Assembly (NCBI RefSeq): GCF_009856625.1
Contig: NZ_CP047241.1
Location: 1,488,001-1,552,000, forward strand
Length of the DNA stretch: 64,000 nt
DNA from: Aquitalea denitrificans
GTDB lineage: Bacteria > Pseudomonadota > Gammaproteobacteria > Burkholderiales > Chromobacteriaceae
Reading direction: 5' to 3'
The notes under the pieces were generated by a model. It was not told the origin of the DNA. It saw only the letters and a program-made list of their open reading frames with translations, and made no database searches. A program made the translations under genes and the position numbers. Below, one piece after another: positions 57,682 to 64,000 of the stretch; position 1 is the stretch's first letter; each line of letters starts with the position of its first letter.

Positions 57682-60252
57682 TCAGATGCGCAGGGCGGCG
57701 ATCAGGTCGCTTTCCAGGGCCAGTACCATCTTGTCATCCTTCAGGCCGGGGCCGCTGATCAGGAAGGAGTCCTCGGCGCGGCTACCCAGCGTCATGATCT
57801 TGGCCGATTGCACGCTCAGGTGGTAATCGGCCAGCACCTTGGCAATGCGTGCCAGCAGGCCGGGTCGGTCACCGGTCACGATGGACAGCACGTAGAAGTT
57901 TTCCTTGTCATCCGGACGGATCAGTACTTGCGGCGCAATCGGGAAGTGCTTCAGATGACGGCTGATGCGGCCATTGGCCGGCGGCGGCGGCGGGGTTTCC
58001 AGCCGCAGGCATTCAGCCAGTTCAAATTCGATGAAATTGATCATGTCGCGATAATCCCCGTCGTGATGCTCGGGAATGAAGACATGGAAGGTATCCAGCG
58101 CATAGCCGTGGCGCGTGGTATAGACCTTGGCGTCGGCAATGCTGTAATTGGTGCGGCCAAAAAAGGCACAGGTGCGGGCAAACAGTTCCGGCTTGTCCGG
58201 GGTGTACACCAGTACCTGGATGCCCTCGTGGTCGTCCGACAGGCGGGCGCGCACCATCGGGGTTTCAATATTGACGAAACGGTTGAGGATGCGGGCGTGC
58301 CAGGCAATTTCCTTGGCCTCGTGGCGCAGGAAGTACAGCATGTCCAGTTGCGACCACAGTTTCTGTTCCACCCCTGCAGGTACGGCATACAGGCGCAGCA
58401 GGCTGAGGGCCTGGGTCTTGCGTTCTTCCAGTTCCGAGTTCAGGTCCACCTCGCCGCCGCGCAACAATACCCGCAACGTGGCGTTGTACAGGTCTTCCAG
58501 TAGCTTGGCCTTCCAGGCATTCCATACCTTGGGGCTGGTGCCGCGAATGTCGGCCACCGACAGCAGATACAGCGCCGCCAGGCGGCGCGGGGTTTGCGTC
58601 AGCTCGGCAAAGCGCTGGATCACGTCCGGATCGTAAATGTCCTGCTTCTGCGCGATGCTGGACATGGTGAGATGCTGGCCCACCAGCCAGACCACCAGTT
58701 CGGTGTCCTCGGCGGACAGTTCGTGCTGCTCGCAGAACTCGCGTGCATCCACCATGCCCAGCGTGGAGTGGTCACCGCCACGACCCTTGGCAATGTCATG
58801 AAACAGGCCGGCCACATACAGCACTTCCGGCCGTTCGAAATCATTGATCAGGCGGGACAAGAAGGGGTATTCGTGATTGAAGGCGCTGATGGCAAAGCGG
58901 CGCAGATTGCGCACCACCATCAGGATGTGTTCGTCCACGGTATACACATGGAACAGGTCGTGCTGCATCTGGCCGACGATGCGGCCAAAGCCCGGCAGAT
59001 AACGGCCCAGCACGCCGTACAGGTTCATGCGGCGCAGGCAGCGGGTGAGGCCGGGTTCGCGCAGCATCTGCATGAACAGGCGGCGGTTTTCCGGGTTCTT
59101 GCGGAAGCGGTCGTTGATATGGCTGCGGCCATGCCACAGGGCGCGCAGCATACGCGGGGCAAAGCCGGTGAGTTCCGGATTGCGCTGCAGCATCAGGAAG
59201 GCTTCCAGAATGGCGGAAGGCTCTTTTTCAAACACATCGGGGCGGCGAATGCCGAGCATGCCGTTGACCGAGTAAAAGCGCTCGTTCAGATTTTGCGTGA
59301 TGCGTGGTACTTGCGAGTAGAGGCGGGCACGCAGATTGGGCAGCAGGATGCCATTGAGCTGGCTTACCGTCTTGGCGGCGCGGAAATACAGCTGCATCAC
59401 CTGTTCACTGGCCCGCTTGGCTGGCGTGTCCTGCAGGCCGAAGGCCAGTCCCATGCTTTGTTGCAGATCGAAGATCAGCCGGTCTTCGCGCCGGCGTGCC
59501 AGGATGTGCAGGTCGATGCGCAGGCGTTGCAACTGGCGGTCGCTGTGGTGAATCAGCCTGGCTTCCGCCGGGGTGAGGATGCCGCGCTGTACCAGATCGC
59601 TCCAGTTTTCCCCCAGGCCAATGGCCTTGCTGATCCACAGGATGGTGTGCAGATCGCGCAGGCCGCCGGGGCTTTCCTTGATATTGGGTTCCAGATTGTT
59701 GGTAACCCCAAAATGTCGGTTGTGGCGTTGCTGTTGTTCCAGCGTCTTGCCTTCAAAGAAGGCGAGCGGATCGCGCTGGCAATCCAGCTGGCTGATCAGT
59801 TGGTGGTAGGGTGCGGCAGCACCGGCCACCAGGCGGTTTTCCAGCAGGTTGGTTTCAATGGTGATGTCACCTGCCGCCTCCTGCAGGCACTCGTCTGTGG
59901 TACGTACACTGTGACCCACTTCCAGGCCGATATCCCACATGCGGCCGATGAGTGCGGCAACGCGTTCCGGCAAATCTGCCGGAGTGGGGCTGGGCAACAG
60001 CACCAGCACATCGATGTCGGAACTGGGAAACAGCTGGCCACGGCCATAGCCACCAACTGCAATCAGGGTGGCAGTCTCGTCCATGCCGGCCTGCTGCCAC
60101 AATTGCTGCAGTACGCTGTCCACCAACAGACTGTGCTGGCTCAGGTAGTGCTGCGGGTCACGCCCGACCCGATATTGTTCAAGCAGTTGCTGGCGCTGGC
60201 TGGCCAGCTGTTTGCGCAGGTCTTGAGTCGGGTCGCTAGCGTGTTGGTCCAT
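57682..60252 (-). CDS. glnD: [Protein-PII] uridylyltransferase/uridylyl-removing enzyme
   Basis: GlnD adds and removes UMP on PII proteins according to glutamine level and so controls nitrogen metabolism. The 856-residue protein has the nucleotidyltransferase site (VGGYGRGQLFPSSDIDVL), a PII-UTase helical domain, an HD domain (GLFHDIAKGRGGDHS) for UMP removal and two C-terminal ACT domains for glutamine. The length is normal. It starts two bases after lptG ends, so it is probably cotranscribed with lptFG. Confidence 0.96.
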   Translation of the reverse strand: MDQHASDPTQDLRKQLASQRQQLLEQYRVGRDPQHYLSQHSLLVDSVLQQLWQQAGMDETATLIAVGGYGRGQLFPSSDIDVLVLLPSPTPADLPERVAALIGRMWDIGLEVGHSVRTTDECLQEAAGDITIETNLLENRLVAGAAAPYHQLISQLDCQRDPLAFFEGKTLEQQQRHNRHFGVTNNLEPNIKESPGGLRDLHTILWISKAIGLGENWSDLVQRGILTPAEARLIHHSDRQLQRLRIDLHILARRREDRLIFDLQQSMGLAFGLQDTPAKRASEQVMQLYFRAAKTVSQLNGILLPNLRARLYSQVPRITQNLNERFYSVNGMLGIRRPDVFEKEPSAILEAFLMLQRNPELTGFAPRMLRALWHGRSHINDRFRKNPENRRLFMQMLREPGLTRCLRRMNLYGVLGRYLPGFGRIVGQMQHDLFHVYTVDEHILMVVRNLRRFAISAFNHEYPFLSRLINDFERPEVLYVAGLFHDIAKGRGGDHSTLGMVDAREFCEQHELSAEDTELVVWLVGQHLTMSSIAQKQDIYDPDVIQRFAELTQTPRRLAALYLLSVADIRGTSPKVWNAWKAKLLEDLYNATLRVLLRGGEVDLNSELEERKTQALSLLRLYAVPAGVEQKLWSQLDMLYFLRHEAKEIAWHARILNRFVNIETPMVRARLSDDHEGIQVLVYTPDKPELFARTCAFFGRTNYSIADAKVYTTRHGYALDTFHVFIPEHHDGDYRDMINFIEFELAECLRLETPPPPPANGRISRHLKHFPIAPQVLIRPDDKENFYVLSIVTGDRPGLLARIAKVLADYHLSVQSAKIMTLGSRAEDSFLISGPGLKDDKMVLALESDLIAALRI

Positions 60253-60253
60253 G

Positions 60254-61330
60254 TCAGCGTCTTTCCTGTTTCAGGATGATGGCGATGCCGGCAAACAGGA
60301 ACATCAATGTCGGTACCGTAGCGGAAATGATCGGATTCCAGCTGTACAGCAAGCCCAGGTGGCCGAACAGGCGGTTGATGAAGTGAAAGCCCACCCCCAG
60401 GCAAATACCGGAAAACAAGCGCACGCCCAACTGGCCGTGACGGCGCTGCTGCGGGGTGAACGCCAGTGCCACCAGCGCCATGGATACGCAGGCCAGTGGG
60501 TAGAACAGCTTGCTCCACAGCGCAATATCGTAACGCTGCGTCTGCTGCTTGTTGGCACTCAGGTGTTCGATGTACTTGATCAGGTTCATCGCCGACATCT
60601 GTTCCGGCACCACCAGCAGCACATTCAGGATGTCCGGCTCCACAATCGAGGTCCACTGCGCCAGCGGCACCGACTTGCTTTCCACATGGTCCGGGAACAG
60701 ACGGGTTTCTACCACATTGTGCAATTGCCATACGTGGGCAGCGCGCTGGTAGTTGCCGCGTTCGGCATAGCGGGTGGTCATCAGCTGGTAGTTGTCGTCA
60801 TAGGTGTAGATGCGCACGCCCAGCAAGGTGGTGTCAGGCAACATTTCATGCACATTGATGAAGTTGTTGTTGTCCTTCACCCAGATACCGGAGCGGAACT
60901 CCTGCGCCACCATGGAGCGCATGGCCGACAGCTTCATGCGCTCGGCCTGCTGCAGGGCATAGGGGCTGATGAACTCACCCAGTGCCGTGGTAAGCAGGGC
61001 AAAGCCCAGACCAAACAACAGCAGGGTACGGGCAATCTGGCCCAGCGTGATGCCACAGGTGCGTATCACCGTGTATTCGCTGGAGCTGGCCAGCTGGGTC
61101 ATGGCCACCATGCCGCCAATCAGCACGGCCAGCGGCATCAGTTCGTAGGCATGGCCCGGCGCCTGCAGTGCGATGTAGCCCAGCATCTTGGTGATGCTGT
61201 AATTGCCGTGGTTCAGATCTGGCACTTCATGAATGATATCGAAGAAACCATACAGGCCCAGCAAGGCTGCCAGGGTAAACAGCGTGGACTGGGTCAGCGC
61301 GCTGATGATGTAGCGATAAATCAGTTTCAT
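60254..61330 (-). CDS. lptG: LPS export ABC permease LptG
   Basis: LptG is the inner-membrane permease which, with LptF and the ATPase LptB, extracts lipopolysaccharide and pushes it to LptC. It has 358 residues: two sets of three membrane helices around a large periplasmic beta-jellyroll (about residues 130-260), with a typical N-terminal helix and the coupling-helix region SSEYTVIRTCGITLGQI. It follows lptF with 5 bp between them. Confidence 0.95.
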   Translation of the reverse strand: MKLIYRYIISALTQSTLFTLAALLGLYGFFDIIHEVPDLNHGNYSITKMLGYIALQAPGHAYELMPLAVLIGGMVAMTQLASSSEYTVIRTCGITLGQIARTLLLFGLGFALLTTALGEFISPYALQQAERMKLSAMRSMVAQEFRSGIWVKDNNNFINVHEMLPDTTLLGVRIYTYDDNYQLMTTRYAERGNYQRAAHVWQLHNVVETRLFPDHVESKSVPLAQWTSIVEPDILNVLLVVPEQMSAMNLIKYIEHLSANKQQTQRYDIALWSKLFYPLACVSMALVALAFTPQQRRHGQLGVRLFSGICLGVGFHFINRLFGHLGLLYSWNPIISATVPTLMFLFAGIAIILKQERR

Positions 61331-61335
61331 CGGAT

Positions 61336-62436
61336 TCAGTGCTTGTGCAGGAAGTATTTCAGGGTCTGGCTCACGGAACTGGCTGGGCGATCACGATATT
61401 TCAGTAGCAGAACGGCAATGATCAGCACAATGACATGTACCACCAGAATGCTGGCCATGCCCACCTTGCCCTGGGTGATCCAGTTGCGTACCAAGGTCAG
61501 GCTGTTCTGATACAGGAAGAAGCCCAGCAAGGCTACTACCAGGTTGTAGGCGTGGCCGCTGCGCGGGTTGTAGTACGACAGTGGGATTGCAAGCAGTGCC
61601 AGCACCAGGCAGCTCAGCGGCATGGACAGCCGCCATACCAGCTCCGAGCGGTAGGCCGGGTCGCTACTGCCTATCAGCGTGCTGGTGCTTTGCGCCTGGC
61701 GATTGTTGGGCGCAGCCGCCAGCTTCTGGTTGGTTCCGATCAGCACGCTGTAGCGCTTGAAACTGCCCACTTCGTAATTCGACTGGCCTGGCTCACCCAC
61801 ATAGCGGCGGCCATCCTCCAATACCAGCACGCGTTCGTTGTCAGCATTCACCGTGATGTAGCCGCGTTGGGCGAAGATGCTGGAAACCTTGCCTTCGCTT
61901 ACGTCCTGCATGAATATGCGCGTGGCGGCACCATGTTGACCGCCATAACTTTCGATGAAATAAACCTTGCTGCCCGAGCCGGTTTCCTTGAATACGCCGG
62001 GGGCGATGGCGCTGATTTCCTCGCGCCGCTTGAGGATTTCGGCATACACCTGGCTGCGCTCTTCCGCCCAGGGGGCAATGAACAGCGACACAATGCCCAC
62101 CAGCAGGGCCAGTGGAATGGTAAAACGCATTACCGGCCATATCCAGTCGCGCAGCGACAGGCCGGATGACAACCATACCGCCATTTCGTGATCGCGCCAG
62201 ATGCGGGTCATCACCACCAGTACGGTGACGAATACGGTAAGAATCATCAGCAGGGGAAACAGGCCCAGCGCCCAGAAACCGATCAGTGCGGTAACCGCTT
62301 CGTTTGCAATCTGGCCTTCGGCCGCACGGCCTAGCAGGTTGATGGCCTGGGTAGAGAGAATGATGGCCAGCAGGACGACAAAAACGCCCAGGGCGGTAAA
62401 AGTCAATTCTCGGGTCAGGCTTTTACGAAAAACCAT
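61336..62436 (-). CDS. lptF: LPS export ABC permease LptF
   Basis: LptF is the partner permease of LptG. The 366-residue protein opens VFRKSLTRELTFTALGVFVVLL and has the coupling helix with HEMAVWLSSGLSLRDWIWPV, a periplasmic jellyroll (about residues 130-260) and a second helix set ending near residue 350. It is the first gene of lptF-lptG-glnD and divergent from pepA, an arrangement common in proteobacteria. Confidence 0.95.
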   Translation of the reverse strand: MVFRKSLTRELTFTALGVFVVLLAIILSTQAINLLGRAAEGQIANEAVTALIGFWALGLFPLLMILTVFVTVLVVMTRIWRDHEMAVWLSSGLSLRDWIWPVMRFTIPLALLVGIVSLFIAPWAEERSQVYAEILKRREEISAIAPGVFKETGSGSKVYFIESYGGQHGAATRIFMQDVSEGKVSSIFAQRGYITVNADNERVLVLEDGRRYVGEPGQSNYEVGSFKRYSVLIGTNQKLAAAPNNRQAQSTSTLIGSSDPAYRSELVWRLSMPLSCLVLALLAIPLSYYNPRSGHAYNLVVALLGFFLYQNSLTLVRNWITQGKVGMASILVVHVIVLIIAVLLLKYRDRPASSVSQTLKYFLHKH

Positions 62437-62639
62437 TTATCAGTGCCTTTTTGACTTTTTATGACTTGCGTAGTGATAATTTGATTTGATAACTCTGAAA
62501 CGCCGTTTCCGGCAAATTTCGGGATGGACGCAGCTTCTGTCTTCGCCTGCTACAGGCAGGGCTTTCCGGCACGCCAGGCACTGCTGGCAGCCTGCAAGGA
62601 AGTGGAATAACTGACACTCGCATTACACGGGAGTACAAG

Positions 62640-64000
62640 ATGGAATTTAACATAAAAAGCGGCAGCCCGGAAAAACAGCGCGTTGCCTGCGTGATAGTAG
62701 GTGTCTATGAATCGCGCAAGCTAACCTTTGCCGCCGATTTGCTTGATCGCATCTCCAACGGCTTTATCAGCGACGTGATTCGTCGTGGCGACATGGAAGG
62801 CAAGCTGGGCAGCACGCTGTTGCTGCACTCTGTGCCGCATACCCTGTGCGACCGGGTGATGCTGGTCGGTCTGGGCAAGGAGCGCGACTTCCGCGCCAAG
62901 GAGTACCGCGAGGCCGTGCGCAGCTCGGTGCGCAGCCTGACCCAGACATCCGCGACTGAAGCCGTCAGCTACCTGACCGAGCTGACCGTGAAGAAACACG
63001 ATGTCGAATGGATGATCGAACAGGCCACCGTGGTGACGCTGGACGTGCTCTACCGCTTCGACCGCTTCAAGAGCAAGCAGGATGACAGCGTGCGTGAGCC
63101 GCGCAAGCTTACCCTGGCCGTGCCGCGCCGCAGCGATCTGGCCGATGGTGAGAAAGGCCTGCTGCGCGGCTTGGCCATTGGTAACGGCATGAAGCTGGCC
63201 AAGGATCTGGGCAACCTGCCGCCCAATGTCTGCACGCCGGCTTACCTGGCAGAAGAAGCGGAGCGCATTGCCACCGAATTCGGCACGGGTGTGGAAATCT
63301 ACGGCCAGAGCCAGCTGGAAGAGCTTGGGCTCAACTCCTTCCTGTCGGTCGCCCGTGGCAGTGTGGTGGAACCCAGGCTGATCGTGCTGCACTACCAGGG
63401 TGCCAAGGACAAGAACGACCGCCCGCTGGCACTGGTGGGCAAGGGCATCACCTTTGACTCCGGCGGTATCTCGCTCAAGCCCGGTGAAGGCATGGACGAG
63501 ATGAAATACGATATGTGCGGCGCAGCCTCGGTACTGGGTGCCTTCCGCGCTGCCGTGGAAATGAAGCTGCCGATCAATCTGGTCACCATTGTACCGGCCT
63601 GCGAAAACATGCCGGCCGGCAATGCTGTCAAGCCCGGTGACATCATCACCAGCCTGTCCGGCCAAACCATCGAAGTGCTCAATACCGATGCCGAAGGCCG
63701 CCTGATCCTGTGCGATGCGCTGACCTTTGCCGAGCGCTTCAATCCGGAAACCGTGATTGATGTCGCCACCCTGACCGGTGCCTGCATCATCGCCCTGGGC
63801 CATGTTGCCACCGGCCTGTACAGCAACCAGGACAGCCTGGCGCGCGAGCTGCTGGCCGCTGGCGAGGAAGTGGCCGACCGTGCCTGGCACATGCCGCTGT
63901 GGGATGAATACCAGGAACAGCTCAAGAGCCCGTTTGCCGACATGGCCAATATTGGTGGCCGTCCGGGTGGCAGCATTACTGCCGCCTGCTTCCTGTCGCG
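62640..64000 (+). CDS. pepA: Leucyl aminopeptidase PepA (C-terminus beyond window)
   Basis: PepA is a cytosolic M17 metallopeptidase that removes N-terminal residues and forms hexamers; in some bacteria it also binds DNA. The 453 visible residues cover the N-terminal domain and most of the catalytic domain: GKGITFDSGGISLKPG (metal Asp and Lys), YDMCGAASVLG and NTDAEGRLILCDAL (metal Asp and Glu). The last 50 or so residues are past the right edge. GGGAG is seven bases before the ATG. It is divergent from lptF, with both promoters in the 203-bp gap. Confidence 0.95.
   Translation, partial: MEFNIKSGSPEKQRVACVIVGVYESRKLTFAADLLDRISNGFISDVIRRGDMEGKLGSTLLLHSVPHTLCDRVMLVGLGKERDFRAKEYREAVRSSVRSLTQTSATEAVSYLTELTVKKHDVEWMIEQATVVTLDVLYRFDRFKSKQDDSVREPRKLTLAVPRRSDLADGEKGLLRGLAIGNGMKLAKDLGNLPPNVCTPAYLAEEAERIATEFGTGVEIYGQSQLEELGLNSFLSVARGSVVEPRLIVLHYQGAKDKNDRPLALVGKGITFDSGGISLKPGEGMDEMKYDMCGAASVLGAFRAAVEMKLPINLVTIVPACENMPAGNAVKPGDIITSLSGQTIEVLNTDAEGRLILCDALTFAERFNPETVIDVATLTGACIIALGHVATGLYSNQDSLARELLAAGEEVADRAWHMPLWDEYQEQLKSPFADMANIGGRPGGSITAACFLS

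Overview
The window is a GC-rich chromosomal segment of a betaproteobacterium. Gene content and protein style (poly-GlcNAc operon, uptake hydrogenase, yciB-yciI-bolA-parvulin block, lptFG next to pepA, Aer-like and MCP receptors) suggest the Neisseriales, Chromobacterium/Aquitalea-like. That placement is inferred from protein style, because no database search was possible. No rRNA, tRNA or CRISPR array was recognised. Nearly everything is ordinary, tightly packed chromosome except a 3.6 kb low-GC interruption at about 28.6-32.2 kb.

Layout. 1-3 kb: the start of an AraC-type regulator, ohr, a small membrane protein and rimO. 3-36 kb: a very large [NiFe]-hydrogenase region read leftwards. It holds the structural genes hupS-hupL-hupC, then (after the interruption) hupD-F-G-H-I-J-K, hypA-B-F-C-D-E, and the H2-sensing genes hoxA-hoxB-hoxC. 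The sensor kinase hoxJ lies 10 kb further on, cut off from hoxC by pgaABCD, a chemoreceptor and a DinB-like gene. 36-40.4 kb: a CBS-PAS-GGDEF-EAL protein divergent from hupS, then a convergent AraC/LysE pair. 40.5-46.3 kb: a leftward ynbABCD-like phospholipid operon with an added acyltransferase. 46.6-50.8 kb: two periplasmic parvulins, bolA, yciI, yciB, a stomatin-like protein and NfeD. 51-57.6 kb: YigZ, a DHH phosphoesterase, a HAD phosphatase, an orphan ParA, GMP reductase and an Aer-like receptor. 57.7-64 kb: MaoC, glnD, lptG, lptF and, divergently, pepA (cut by the window edge).

How the parts work together. HoxB/HoxC form a regulatory hydrogenase that senses H2 and talks to the HoxJ histidine kinase, which controls the NtrC-type activator HoxA. 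HoxA is expected to drive a sigma-54 promoter, and an imperfect -24/-12 element lies upstream of hupS. The uptake enzyme carries all six cysteines of the oxygen-tolerant 4Fe-3S proximal cluster, and HoxC carries the Ile62/Phe110 pair that narrows the gas channel in the Cupriavidus regulatory hydrogenase. Both sensor and enzyme should therefore work in air.

The interruption between hupC and hupD contains decayed pieces of a Mu-like prophage (a Mor activator with an internal deletion and a truncated endolysin), an AT-rich DUF4062 gene that looks like acquired cargo, a small helical protein and an orphan HigA antitoxin. The least understood complete system is the ynb-like operon: acyltransferase, CDP-DAG synthase, variant CDP-alcohol phosphotransferase, hydrolase-methyltransferase fusion, PAP2-phosphatase fusion and a small membrane protein. 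It reads like a dedicated pathway for an uncharacterised phospholipid.
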